The notes: generated by a model not told the origin, from the sequence alone. Positions 25,510 to 34,562 are shown, counted from the stretch's first letter. The stretch: DNA of 42,798 bases from an uncultured Bacilli bacterium (GCA_934101345.1 CAKOQV010000004.1:1-42798); one strand, 5' to 3'. Numbers and translations are program-made.

Positions 25510-26843
25510 TATTCTACCTCCAAAGGACTATCTATAGTTCCTGTACCTTTGGTAAGCTTATCTTTATCTATAGATATTACTGGTACTATTTTTAAACTTG
25601 TTGAAGATGATTTTGTATATAGTTTAAAATCGTTTTGAAATACATACATATTATTACTGTTTTTGTCTATTCCGGTAGACATAAAGTAATTTGTTAGTTT
25701 AGCATTTAGGATTGGATCTCCTAGTGAAAGTACTGATACTTTAGTATCTACTGTCTCTTTAAGTACTTTAGCATAATCAAAGTCTGTAGTATTACTATAT
25801 AATCCGTTAGCAAACTTTGTCTCTTTAATTAAATCTTTATAACTTAATTTATTTAGGTATGTATTATTTAAATAGTAAGCCAATGTTTTATTTTTTGCGT
25901 CATTATATTGATATCCATTAGATGAATAATTGTATTTTTGTTCTTCGCTGTTTACCTTCAAATAATTATTTAGTGATAATTTTACTTCTTTATCATTAAT
26001 TTCATATATTCTCCAGATATCATTTCCAAGTTTTACATAGCTTCCAAATAAATTATTTTCTCCTTCAAATGTGTATGGATTATCTTCTGTACCATCACCA
26101 CCAGTTGTTTCTATTGTAGCTTTAATTGTTATTACTGGTTTAACTCCTATTACATCAGTATCATCACTTTTACCAAGTTTTCCTTCATTATCTATATACC
26201 AAGATTTATTTTCTTTATTATTGTTTATTAAATAAAAGTATTCTTCATTATTCATAAAGCTATCATTACCACCAGTGTTTACATAGTCATTTAGTGATGG
26301 TATTGTTATGTAAGTATCTTCAGTTAAATCTTTACATGATATGTTTTTAGTATCTTCAATTACATCTTTACAAGTTTTGGTAAATGTTAAATATTTGTTC
26401 ATATTATTTAAATTGTTTTCAAGTATACCAGTATATTCTTCACTATCTTTTTTATTTAACCATTTACTTATATATGAAGAATTATATTCTTTACTTTCTC
26501 CTTTAGCTAGTGATGTTATACTGTTATTTGATACCATAGTAATTGTATTATCAGTATTTATTTTTATTATTCTCCATAATAAATTTGAATATGAAACATA
26601 ATTATTTATGTTAGTGCCACTAAAATAGTATTCACCATTAACTACTTTAAAATTTTCATTATCTTTATTGTTTTCTTTGATATTTTTTGCCATAGAATTG
26701 GTTTCTTCTACTCTGTTATTTTCTATGTATAATTTAATAAACCTTCCTCCATAAAAAATAACGCACGCTAGTAAGAACATTAGACTTACTAGATTAAATA
26801 TTTTCTGTACACTTAATTTTCTTTTACTTCTTTCTTTACTCAC
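25509..26843 (-). CDS. Membrane-anchored surface protein with internal duplication
   Basis: A 444-residue protein that I do not assign to a named family. It has a basic N-terminus and one membrane segment (about 16-38), then two related extracellular modules. Module 1 (about 68-260) contains LLWRIIKINTDNTITMV and ends IGVKPVITIKAT then GGDGTEDNPYTFE. Module 2 (about 261-444) contains NDIWRIYEINDKEVKLSL and ends LKIVPVISIDKD then GTGTIDSPLEVE. The start codon is GTG, with GAGGG about 8 bases upstream. It is the first gene of a two-gene operon with the glycosidase-like protein and is probably an adhesin or wall-associated protein; this role is inference only. Confidence 0.8.
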   Translation of the reverse strand: MSKERSKRKLSVQKIFNLVSLMFLLACVIFYGGRFIKLYIENNRVEETNSMAKNIKENNKDNENFKVVNGEYYFSGTNINNYVSYSNLLWRIIKINTDNTITMVSNNSITSLAKGESKEYNSSYISKWLNKKDSEEYTGILENNLNNMNKYLTFTKTCKDVIEDTKNISCKDLTEDTYITIPSLNDYVNTGGNDSFMNNEEYFYLINNNKENKSWYIDNEGKLGKSDDTDVIGVKPVITIKATIETTGGDGTEDNPYTFEGENNLFGSYVKLGNDIWRIYEINDKEVKLSLNNYLKVNSEEQKYNYSSNGYQYNDAKNKTLAYYLNNTYLNKLSYKDLIKETKFANGLYSNTTDFDYAKVLKETVDTKVSVLSLGDPILNAKLTNYFMSTGIDKNSNNMYVFQNDFKLYTKSSSTSLKIVPVISIDKDKLTKGTGTIDSPLEVE

Positions 26844-26868
26844 TTCATCATCCCTCTTTTACCATTTT

Positions 26869-26897
26869 ATTATATCAAAACTAATATTTTTTTACAA
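26869..26897 (-). promoter_or_regulatory. Promoter of the minus-strand envelope operon
   Basis: On the minus strand, TTGTAA (26892-26897) and TATAAT (26869-26874) are separated by 17 bases and lie just upstream of the GTG start at 26843. Confidence 0.6.
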
Positions 26898-26993
26898 TAG
26901 TTCGCTTATAATATTTTATGTCTTTATGTCAAGTGTTAAGTATAATATTTTTCTACTTATTATATTTAATAAAATGTTTTAAAATAAAAATAA

Positions 26994-27022
26994 TTTACTT
27001 AGTATAAAATAAATGGTATAAT
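26994..27022 (+). promoter_or_regulatory. Promoter of the DUF951-AbgT operon
   Basis: TTTACT (26994-26999) and TATAAT (27017-27022) with a 17-base spacer, ending 19 bases before the ATG at 27041. Confidence 0.65.
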
Positions 27023-27040
27023 GGAACTAGGTGAATTTTA

Positions 27041-27235
27041 ATGAATTATAATTTAGGTGACAAAGTTATTATGAAAAAGGTACATCCATGTGGCTCTAGT
27101 GAATTTGAAATAATTAGATTAGGCGCGGATATTAAAATAAAGTGTAGCAAGTGCAATAGAGTAATAATGCTTCCTAGAGTGAATTTTAATAAAAAAATAA
27201 AAAAGGTGGTTGAAAATGAAAAAAAAGAAAGTTAG
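27041..27235 (+). CDS. DUF951 family small protein
   Basis: The 64-residue protein matches DUF951: YNLGDKVIMKKVHPCGSSEF, IIRLGADIKIKCSKCNRVIM and LPR. The three conserved cysteines (C17, C35, C38) suggest a small zinc-binding fold. DUF951 proteins are widespread in Firmicutes and often precede ychF in the genome; here the AbgT-type gene intervenes. The function is unknown. Confidence 0.88.
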   Translation: MNYNLGDKVIMKKVHPCGSSEFEIIRLGADIKIKCSKCNRVIMLPRVNFNKKIKKVVENEKKES

Positions 27236-28751
27236 ACTACATCCGGCTTTGGTATTTTTAATTCTTACTTTGGCTGTTATGATACTTAGTAGTTTGGGTA
27301 GTATATTCAATTTAGAGTCTAGTTATTATGTAGTTAATGAGGTTACTGGTGATTTAACAACACAAACTGTTAATATTCATAATTTATTTAATAGAACAGG
27401 ACTTCAGTATTTGATTAGTAATATGTTAAATAATTTTATTAATTTTGCTCCTCTTGGTAATTTAATTATTGGTTTACTTGGAGTTGGTGTAGGATATAAG
27501 AGTGGTTTTCTTAATTCTTTATTTAAGGTAATTGGTGAAAAACTACCAAGAAAAGTACTTACTTTCTTAGTTGTACTTCTTGGGGTTATCTTTTCGATGT
27601 TTTATGAAGTTGGGTATGTAATATTAATTCCTTTAGCGGCAATATTATTTATGAATTTAGGTAGACACCCATCTGCGGGTATTTGTGCTGCCTTTGCCGG
27701 TATTACTTTTGGATATGGTAGTAATGTTGTTGTTAATAGATTAGATAGTATGCTAACTACTTATTCAAATAAGGCTGCACTTATACTTGATTCATCTTAT
27801 AATGTTAATTTATATGGTAATATTATTTTTACTATAGTTAGTACAATACTTGTAGCTTATATTGGTATGGTAGTTACGGAAAGATTCATCATACCAAAAC
27901 TTGGTAAATATTCTTTTGATGAAGAAGAACCATCGCAATTAGGTGAAGTTTCTAAAAGAGAAAGAAAAGGTATTGCTATAGCATTACTTGCTACTTTGAT
28001 AGTTGCTATTCTTCTTGTATATTGTATTATTAAAGGTCTTCCTTTCTCTGGATTATTCTTAGACCTTAGTCAAAGTAAATATGTTGATATGCTATTTGGT
28101 GAAGGTTCTTACTTTTATCAGGGTTCTGTTACTATATTCTCATTCTTACTTATATTTAGTTCATTAATATATGGTATGAGAGTTAAGACAATTAATAATA
28201 ATAGAGATCTAGTAGAAGGAATGAGTTACTATTTAAAAGATGTTGCTTCTTTATTAGTACTTATATTTTTTGCTTCACAATTTTGTATGATATTTAGAGA
28301 AACTAATATAGGCTTATTTGTTGTAGCGTCTTTATCTGAATTACTTAATGGTATGCAGTTATCTGGACTTGCTCTTGTAGTTATTACATTCTTAATAGTG
28401 GCCTTATCAACATTCTTTGTTCCTATGGCTTCGACTAAATGGGCTATGCTGTCTCCAGTAATTGTTCCAATGTTTATGCAAAGTTCTATGACTCCTGAAT
28501 TTGCTGAGGTTGTCTTCAGAGCGGGTGATTCTTGCATTAAAGGTATTACGCCAGTATTTAGTTACTTTGTTATACTAATTGGTTTCTTACATATTTATAA
28601 CAAAAGAAAAAATGATGTTATTACTATTACTGATGCTATGTCATTAATGGTACCTTATACCATTGCTTTTGTAATATTATATTTTGTTATAATGTTAGCA
28701 TTCTATATTATGGGTATTCCTATAGGTTTTGGTACTGGTGTTATGTTATAA
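27216..28751 (+). CDS. AbgT family transporter
   Basis: A 511-residue, 12-13 segment membrane protein. The stretches IFSMFYEVGYVILIPLAAIL, FMNLGRHPSAGICAAFAG, ITFGYGSNV and VPMASTKWAMLSPVIVPMFM, with AGDSCIKGITPVFSYF, are characteristic of AbgT, a family that includes p-aminobenzoyl-glutamate uptake and sulfonamide efflux proteins. The real substrate is not known. ATG 27216 is preferred to TTG 27210 because AAGGTGG is better spaced. It overlaps the DUF951 gene by 20 bases. Confidence 0.9.
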   Translation: MKKKKVRLHPALVFLILTLAVMILSSLGSIFNLESSYYVVNEVTGDLTTQTVNIHNLFNRTGLQYLISNMLNNFINFAPLGNLIIGLLGVGVGYKSGFLNSLFKVIGEKLPRKVLTFLVVLLGVIFSMFYEVGYVILIPLAAILFMNLGRHPSAGICAAFAGITFGYGSNVVVNRLDSMLTTYSNKAALILDSSYNVNLYGNIIFTIVSTILVAYIGMVVTERFIIPKLGKYSFDEEEPSQLGEVSKRERKGIAIALLATLIVAILLVYCIIKGLPFSGLFLDLSQSKYVDMLFGEGSYFYQGSVTIFSFLLIFSSLIYGMRVKTINNNRDLVEGMSYYLKDVASLLVLIFFASQFCMIFRETNIGLFVVASLSELLNGMQLSGLALVVITFLIVALSTFFVPMASTKWAMLSPVIVPMFMQSSMTPEFAEVVFRAGDSCIKGITPVFSYFVILIGFLHIYNKRKNDVITITDAMSLMVPYTIAFVILYFVIMLAFYIMGIPIGFGTGVML

Positions 28752-28754
28752 ATT

Positions 28755-28784
28755 AAGAGTTGTACTTTGGTATAACTTTTTTTA
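28755..28784 (+). terminator. Intrinsic terminator of the AbgT-family gene
   Basis: A stem AGTTGTAC/GTATAACT with one G-T pair and a 4-base loop, followed by seven T residues. It precedes the paired-hairpin copy 4. Confidence 0.75.
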
Positions 28785-28799
28785 AATTTTATACTCCCA

Positions 28800-28885
28800 G
28801 CTTATATATAATAGATATGGCTGATATATTTATTTGAGACAATACTTTGGCTCAAATAAACACTTTAAGACCTAGACTTAAAGTG
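28800..28885 (+). repeat. Paired-hairpin element, copy 4
   Basis: The leader GCTTATATATAATAGATATG followed by GCTGATA is nearly identical to copy 3 across its first 28 bases. Hairpin 1 (28829-28860) has a 10 bp stem TTTATTTGAG/CTCAAATAAA, an A/G mismatch, a C-G pair and an 8-base loop. Hairpin 2 (28861-28885) abuts it with a 9 bp stem CACTTTAAG/CTTAAAGTG, an A/A mismatch, a C-G pair and loop CTA. An A-rich tail follows (AAACAAATAAAAAATA). It lies between a terminator and the ychF promoter, so it appears to be a separate unit. Confidence 0.75.
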
Positions 28886-28925
28886 AAACAAATAAAAAAT
28901 ATTTATAATTACTTGTATAAAAATG

Positions 28926-28954
28926 TTTATTTTATAGTTAATTTTTGTTATAAT
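28926..28954 (+). promoter_or_regulatory. Promoter of ychF
   Basis: TATAAT at 28949-28954 with an extended TGT element directly before it, and a weak TTTATT at 28926-28931 at 17-base spacing. It lies downstream of the paired hairpins. Confidence 0.6.
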
Positions 28955-28980
28955 ATTTAGGTAAGAAAGAAGTGATATAA

Positions 28981-30078
28981 ATGAGTTTAACTGCTGGTAT
29001 TGTAGGACTTCCTAATGTTGGAAAGAGTACATTATTTAATGCTATAACTAAAAAGAATATACTAGCTGCAAATTATCCATTTGCTACAATTGATCCTAAT
29101 GTTGGCGTAGTTACTGTTCCTGATAAGAGAGTAGAAGTATTAGAAAATATGTATGTTCCTGAGAGGACTATACCTACTACTTATGAATTTACAGATATTG
29201 CAGGACTAGTAAAGGGTGCTAGTACTGGTGAAGGACTTGGTAATAAGTTTCTATCACATATAAGACAAGTAGATGCTATTGTTGAGGTTGTTAGGTGTTT
29301 TGATGATGAAAATATTATTCATGTTGACGGTAGTGTCGATCCAATAAGAGATATTGAAGTTATTAATGTAGAATTAGTTCTTTCGGATTTAGAAATTATT
29401 ACTACAAGAATTGGTAAAATTGGTAAAAAAGCTATGACTACTAAAAACAAGGATGATGTTAAAGAAATAGAATTATTAGAAAAAATAAAAGACGCATTAG
29501 AAAAGAATATTCCCGTTAGAAAACTTGGCTTAGATGATGAAGAAAAGAAAATTATTAGTTCATTTAATTTAATTACTTTAAAACCTATTATATATGCTCT
29601 TAATGTTAGTGAAGAAGATATTATTAATGGTAATGAGTATACAAATAGAGTATGTGAGTATGCTAAAAAAGAGGGTAGTGAAGTAGTTATTATTTCTGCG
29701 AAGATAGAGAGCGAACTTGCTGAACTTGATGATGATGAAAAAATGCTATTCTTAAATGAACTTGGTATTACTTCAAGTGGTCTTGATAAGTTAATTGATA
29801 AAACTTATAAACTACTTGGACTTGCTACATTTTTTACTGTTGGATCTGATGAGGTTAGGGCTTGGACATTTAAAAAAGGTATGAAGGCTCCTGAATGTGC
29901 GGGTATTATTCATTCTGATTTTGAAAGGGGCTTTATTAAGGCTGAGGTTATGTCTTATGATGATTTAGTGGCTGCGGGTAGTGAACTAAAAGTTAGAGAA
30001 GCTGGTAGAGCAAGAATTGAAGGAAAAGAATATGTAATGCAGGATGGAGATATTTGTCATTTTAGATTTAATGTATAG
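28981..30078 (+). CDS. ychF: Redox-regulated ATPase YchF (Obg family)
   Basis: A translation-associated P-loop NTPase that prefers ATP. The 365-residue protein has the G1 motif GLPNVGKST, YPFATIDPNVGVV (switch region), DIAGLVKGASTGEGLGNKFL, an ALNVS segment in place of NKxD (as in YchF), a coiled-coil insert (about 135-200) and a C-terminal TGS domain (AWTFKKGMKAPECAGIIHSD). The length is normal. The start has GAAGTGAT upstream. pepF follows after 11 bases. Confidence 0.97.
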   Translation: MSLTAGIVGLPNVGKSTLFNAITKKNILAANYPFATIDPNVGVVTVPDKRVEVLENMYVPERTIPTTYEFTDIAGLVKGASTGEGLGNKFLSHIRQVDAIVEVVRCFDDENIIHVDGSVDPIRDIEVINVELVLSDLEIITTRIGKIGKKAMTTKNKDDVKEIELLEKIKDALEKNIPVRKLGLDDEEKKIISSFNLITLKPIIYALNVSEEDIINGNEYTNRVCEYAKKEGSEVVIISAKIESELAELDDDEKMLFLNELGITSSGLDKLIDKTYKLLGLATFFTVGSDEVRAWTFKKGMKAPECAGIIHSDFERGFIKAEVMSYDDLVAAGSELKVREAGRARIEGKEYVMQDGDICHFRFNV

Positions 30079-30089
30079 AAAGGGTAAAT

Positions 30090-31874
30090 ATGAAAGATAG
30101 AAAAGATATTGATAAGAAGTATACTTGGAATTTAGATGTTATTTATAGTAATACTACAGAATTTGATAAAGACTATGACTTAGTAATAGATAAAATTAAT
30201 TCTTTAAAGAAATATGAAAATACTATGATGGATAATAGTGATAATTTTTATGATTCTATTAGATTATCATTTGAAATAGAAAGATTAATTGATAAGTTAT
30301 ATTGTTATGCTAATTTATCTTTTGATTTAGATACTTCAAATAATGATAAACAAGAATTATGTGAGAAAATATCTAATTTAAGAAGTAAGTATAGTAAGAG
30401 TAGTTATTTTATAGTACCTAGTATTTTAAAGAAAGATTATGGTGTTATAGAAAAATATATGAAAGAGAATCCTTTAATTAAAGATTATGAAATTTCTATT
30501 AAGGAAATATATAGATATAAAGAACATACTCTTTCTGATACTGAGGAGAGACTTTTATCCAGTATTGGTAAAATGGTAGGAAATTCTTATGACACATATG
30601 AACTATTTAAAGATTGTGATATGTCTTTTGATAGTATTGAAGATGAAAATGGTAAGAAAGTAGAACTTAATAATAGTAATTATAGTCTATATATTGAAAG
30701 TAGAGATAGAAGGGTAAGAAAAGATACTTTTAATACTTTATATAAAGAATATAAAAAATATACTAATACTTTTGCTTCTTTAATATCTTCAAATATGAAA
30801 GAACTATCTACATTAGCTAATATTAATAAATATAATAGTGCTATTGAAATGAGTTTATATGCTGATGATGTTGATATTAAAGTGTATAATAATTTAATAG
30901 ATAGCGTTCATAAACATATTGATTATATTTATGATTATTATAAATTAAAGAAAGATATTCTTAATTTAGATGATATTCATTTATATGATGTGTACGTACC
31001 TATTGGTAATAGTCTTGATAAGAAGTATAGTTATGAAGAAGCAAAAGAAGTTATACTTAAGGTATTGGAAGTTTTTGGAGATGAATACATAACTAAGGTA
31101 AAAGAAGCTCTTGATAATAGGTGGATAGATGTATATCCCACTAAAAACAAGAGGACTGGTGGATATTCTGGTGGTAGTTATGATACTTATCCATATATTT
31201 TACTAAACTATCAAGATAAGTATAATGATATGTCTACTTTAATTCATGAAATGGGCCACTCTATGCATAGTTATTATTCTAGAAATTATAATGATTATCA
31301 AAATAGTGAGTATAGAATATTTGTTGCTGAGGTTGCTTCTACTGTTAATGAATTATTACTTAGTCATTATTTACTTGAGCATAGTAGTGATGTAGAAGAA
31401 AAAAAATATATTTTAAATAATTTAATGGAATTATATAGAGCCACTATATATAGACAGACTATGTTCGCTGAATTTGAAAGAAATATATCTAGTATTATTG
31501 ATAATGATGGCGCTCTTACTGCGGATAAATTATCTAATATGTATTATGATTTGAATAAATTTTACTTTGGTGATGGTGTAGTGGTTGATGATGAAATTAG
31601 ATATGAATGGGAGAGAATACCACACTTCTATTACGACTTCTATGTATATAAGTATGCTACGGGTTTAAGTGCTGCGACCGCTATTGTGAAGGGTATACTA
31701 GATAAGAAGGAAAACGCTGTGGAAAATTATATTGATTTTCTAAAGTGCGGTTCTAGATTATCTCCAATTGAATCTTTAAAAGTGGCTGGTGTTGATTTGA
31801 CTAATAGTAGTGTTGTAGATACTGCTCTTGATGAATTTAAAAATATACTTGATATGTATAAAAATATGATATAA
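30090..31874 (+). CDS. pepF: Oligoendopeptidase F (M3 metallopeptidase)
   Basis: A zinc peptidase that cleaves short peptides in the cytoplasm. The 594-residue protein has the HExxH motif in LIHEMGHSMHSYY near residue 386 and the downstream ligand Glu in FVAEVASTVNELLL. The N-terminal helical region (WNLDVIYSNTTEFDKDYD) is typical of PepF. No signal peptide is visible. It starts 11 bases after ychF with AAAGGG upstream, probably in the same transcript, and ends at a strong terminator. Confidence 0.96.
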   Translation: MKDRKDIDKKYTWNLDVIYSNTTEFDKDYDLVIDKINSLKKYENTMMDNSDNFYDSIRLSFEIERLIDKLYCYANLSFDLDTSNNDKQELCEKISNLRSKYSKSSYFIVPSILKKDYGVIEKYMKENPLIKDYEISIKEIYRYKEHTLSDTEERLLSSIGKMVGNSYDTYELFKDCDMSFDSIEDENGKKVELNNSNYSLYIESRDRRVRKDTFNTLYKEYKKYTNTFASLISSNMKELSTLANINKYNSAIEMSLYADDVDIKVYNNLIDSVHKHIDYIYDYYKLKKDILNLDDIHLYDVYVPIGNSLDKKYSYEEAKEVILKVLEVFGDEYITKVKEALDNRWIDVYPTKNKRTGGYSGGSYDTYPYILLNYQDKYNDMSTLIHEMGHSMHSYYSRNYNDYQNSEYRIFVAEVASTVNELLLSHYLLEHSSDVEEKKYILNNLMELYRATIYRQTMFAEFERNISSIIDNDGALTADKLSNMYYDLNKFYFGDGVVVDDEIRYEWERIPHFYYDFYVYKYATGLSAATAIVKGILDKKENAVENYIDFLKCGSRLSPIESLKVAGVDLTNSSVVDTALDEFKNILDMYKNMI

Positions 31875-31875
31875 A

Positions 31876-31905
31876 AGAGAGACAATTTGGTTGTCTCTCT
31901 TTTTG
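31876..31905 (+). terminator. Strong intrinsic terminator of ychF-pepF
   Basis: A 10 bp perfect stem AGAGAGACAA/TTGTCTCTCT with a 5-base loop and a T run directly after the pepF stop. Confidence 0.92.
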
Positions 31906-32034
31906 TAATAATGGTTTTTATCTAAAATAAATTCTATGCTATAACTTTATTAACTTTGTTTATTATTTTGAAAATTTATATAAAAAATGAATGTAACCAT
32001 ACTATAAAATCAGTACGATGATATTCACAAATTT

Positions 32035-32442
32035 TTATTTGATACTTCTTAAATAAGTAACTAAATTATTAGCATGATTATAGTATGTATTACCATTACT
32101 TGCTTTTAATACTATGCTATCATTATCTACTATTTGTATATCTATTTTTTGTACTACATTATTATTATCATATCTTATAGTAAAAGTATCATAACATTTA
32201 TCATTACTGCCTGTCCATGGACCATTATTAGACAATTCTTTCCAGTATGTATCTATTTTGTTTAATACTTCTTTATTTAGTTTATTTTCGGTATTTTCAC
32301 AATCTACATAGTATACATCATAGTTAGTATTCAATATATTTTTAGTCCAATTACTGCTTTGTTTATTTATTAAAATAACTATTATTACTCCTAGTAGAAT
32401 GACTGCAGTTACTCCTAATACAATATAATTTTTCTTAGTCAT
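32035..32442 (-). CDS. Small membrane-anchored or secreted protein of unknown function
   Basis: A 135-residue protein with an N-terminal membrane segment (YIVLGVTAVILLGVIIVILI) and a polar extracytoplasmic domain with two cysteines (VDCENTENK and NDKCYDTFT) that could form a disulfide. The domain contains IRYDNNNVVQKIDIQIVDND, a beta-rich pattern. I recognise no family. It stands alone, has its own good promoter, and AGGAGGATAT lies a few bases before the ATG on the minus strand. Confidence 0.8.
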   Translation of the reverse strand: MTKKNYIVLGVTAVILLGVIIVILINKQSSNWTKNILNTNYDVYYVDCENTENKLNKEVLNKIDTYWKELSNNGPWTGSNDKCYDTFTIRYDNNNVVQKIDIQIVDNDSIVLKASNGNTYYNHANNLVTYLRSIK

Positions 32443-32466
32443 ATATCCTCCTTATATTCTAAGTTA

Positions 32467-32495
32467 ATATTATCATTAAGAAAAAATTGTGTCAA
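32467..32495 (-). promoter_or_regulatory. Promoter of the small secreted-protein gene
   Basis: On the minus strand, a perfect TTGACA (32490-32495) and TAATAT (32467-32472) with a 17-base spacer, about 25 bases upstream of the start codon. Confidence 0.75.
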
Positions 32496-32557
32496 TATTT
32501 TTGCGTTAGATATTTCTTTTTGTGTCAAATTAATGTATACTAATAATAGGTGATTAT

Positions 32558-33647
32558 ATGGAACTTTATGAATTAAAAAAAGAGTATAAAATATTAGAAA
32601 ATAAAATTATTGATCTTAGGAGGTCTCTTTGACTTAGATAGTAAAATTAAAAGAGTAGAAGAAATTAATACTTTAATGCTTGATAGTTCTTTTTGGGATG
32701 ATAGAACTTCTTCTGAAAAGATAGTTAGTGAACTTAAGCACGATAAAAATATTATAGATAATATTAATAACTTAGAAAGTAAGATTAATAGTAATATTGA
32801 TATGCTTAATGATGTTAAAGATAGTGATACTGAAATGTTATCACTGATTGAAGAAGAATATCATGATATTAATAAATTGATAGATAAGGCTACTTTAGAT
32901 ACTTATTTAAGTGGTGAATATGATAATTCTAATGCTATTATGGAAATACATGCTGGTGCTGGTGGTACTGAATCATGTGACTGGGCATTAATGCTATATA
33001 GAATGTATACTAGATATGCTAGTGGTAATGGCTATACTATTACTGAACTTGATAAGCAAGATGGTGAAGAAGCTGGAATTAAATCGGTATTATTTCAAGT
33101 TAATGGTCCTTTAGCCTATGGCTATTTAAAACATGAAAAAGGTGTACATAGATTAGTTAGAATTAGTCCATTTGATGCAAATAAGAGAAGACATACATCT
33201 TTTGCTGCAGTTGATGTAATGCCTGAGATAGATAATAATATCGATGTAGAAATTAATGATAGTGATATTAGAGTAGATATTTATCGTAGTAGTGGTCCTG
33301 GAGGACAGGGCGTAAACACTACTGATAGTGCAGTTAGAATTACACATATTCCTACAGGTATTGTTGTCACTTGTCAAAATGAAAGAAGTCAGATTAGAAA
33401 TAAAGAAAAAGCACTTGAAGTACTTAAGGGTAAATTATTATTACTAGAAAAAGAAAAACAAGATGAAAAAATTAATGGTATTAAGGGGGAGCAACTATCT
33501 AATGGCTGGGGTAGTGCTAAGAGAAGTTATGTGTTATGTCCTTATACTTTGGTTAAAGATAATAATAGTGGATATGAAAGTAGTAATGTAAGTGGTATAT
33601 TAGATGGTGAAATAGAAGAAATGTTAGAATTTGGAATAAAAGAATAA
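32558..33647 (+). CDS. prfB: Peptide chain release factor 2, with programmed +1 frameshift
   Basis: RF2 ends translation at UGA and UAA. Frame 1 starts at ATG 32558 (MELYELKKEYKILENKIIDL) and reaches an in-frame TGA at 32630-32632. The site reads AGGAGG TCT CTT TGA C: an internal Shine-Dalgarno, the CUU slippery codon, UGA and C, the classical RF2 autoregulatory shift. After the +1 shift, reading resumes at GAC 32631. The second frame has the codon-recognition SPF (RISPFDANKRR) and the GGQ loop SSGPGGQGVNTTDSA. This is not a broken gene. Confidence 0.97.
32618..32633 (+). promoter_or_regulatory. RF2 programmed frameshift site
   Basis: AGGAGG (32618-32623), spacer TCT, slippery CTT (32627-32629), stop TGA (32630-32632) and C at 32633. 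When RF2 is low, the ribosome slips by +1; when it is high, translation stops. Confidence 0.97.
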
Positions 33648-33659
33648 AGGGTGATTTAT

Positions 33660-34562
33660 ATGGGAATGTTTGATTATTTTAGGAAGAAAAAGGTAGATAG
33701 TATTGTAACTAGGGTTAACAAAAAAAATATCGGTAAGAGATATTGTATGCTTGTACTTGGTGCCTTAATTGTATCTTTTTCTTTTAATTTATTCTTTTTA
33801 AGATATAATTTAGCCTGCTTTGGAGTAAGTGGTATATCAATAGTACTCAGTAAGTTTGGTATTAATCCTTCGATATTTATTTTAGGATGCAATATTTTAC
33901 TAATGATACTTGCTTACTTTACATTAGGATTTGAAAATACTAAGAATCAATTAGTTGGGGCTTTAATATATCCTGTATTGGTACAACTTACTAGTTATAT
34001 TACTAAATATATAGATTTAGGAAATACTGAAATGATTGTTATTGCTGTAGTAGGTGGTGTACTTGCAGGTATCGGCTACGGACTGATATATAAGAGTAAT
34101 TTTTCTACTGGTGGTACTGATGTTATCGTAGGTATTATTCATAAGTATTTAAAAATGTCTATGGGAACTGCTGGTCTCATAGTTAACGGATGCATTATAT
34201 TACTCGGTAAACTTGTATTTGGATGGGATATAGTACTTTATGCTATATTGGTATCATATTTAATATCAGTATTTACTGATAAGATATTACTTGGTATATC
34301 TAAGAGTAAAGCATTTTATATAGTTGTTAATAAAGAAAAAGATGATATGGTAAGAGATTTTCTTATATCACTTCCCGATGTCGGAACGACAGTTATTGAT
34401 GCTGAGGGTGGTTATTCTAGTGAAAATGAAACTCTTCTACTAGCGGTCGTTCCTACGAGAAGTTATTTTATAGTAAAAGAAGGATTAAAAGAAATAGATA
34501 ATAATATATTCTTTTTAGTATGTGATTCCTACGAAGTAAGTTATAGTGGTGATTTATCATGA
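33660..34562 (+). CDS. YitT family membrane protein, first paralogue
   Basis: A 300-residue protein with an N-terminal set of about five membrane segments (YitT_membrane) and a C-terminal DUF2179 domain (DVGTTVIDAEGGYSSENETL, then LLAVVPTRSYFIVK). It carries GGVLAGIGYGLIYKSNFSTG and GTDVIVGII. The family's role is not established. ATG 33660 is chosen over GTG 33651, with AAAGGGTGA before it. It overlaps the second paralogue by four bases (ATGA). Confidence 0.92.
   Translation: MGMFDYFRKKKVDSIVTRVNKKNIGKRYCMLVLGALIVSFSFNLFFLRYNLACFGVSGISIVLSKFGINPSIFILGCNILLMILAYFTLGFENTKNQLVGALIYPVLVQLTSYITKYIDLGNTEMIVIAVVGGVLAGIGYGLIYKSNFSTGGTDVIVGIIHKYLKMSMGTAGLIVNGCIILLGKLVFGWDIVLYAILVSYLISVFTDKILLGISKSKAFYIVVNKEKDDMVRDFLISLPDVGTTVIDAEGGYSSENETLLLAVVPTRSYFIVKEGLKEIDNNIFFLVCDSYEVSYSGDLS

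Noticed and set aside
28829..28885. Paired hairpins as ordinary intrinsic terminators
   Set aside because: A separate terminator with a T run already ends the upstream gene (28755-28784), and the paired hairpins are followed by A-rich rather than T-rich sequence.
32021..32040. CAAAT/ATTTG inverted repeat as a minus-strand terminator
   Set aside because: The stem is only 5 bp and is not followed by a T run on the minus strand.
32609..32640. Apparent frameshift or truncated start in prfB
   Set aside because: The TGA lies in the canonical RF2 slippery site with an internal Shine-Dalgarno, so this is programmed frameshifting and not a mutation.
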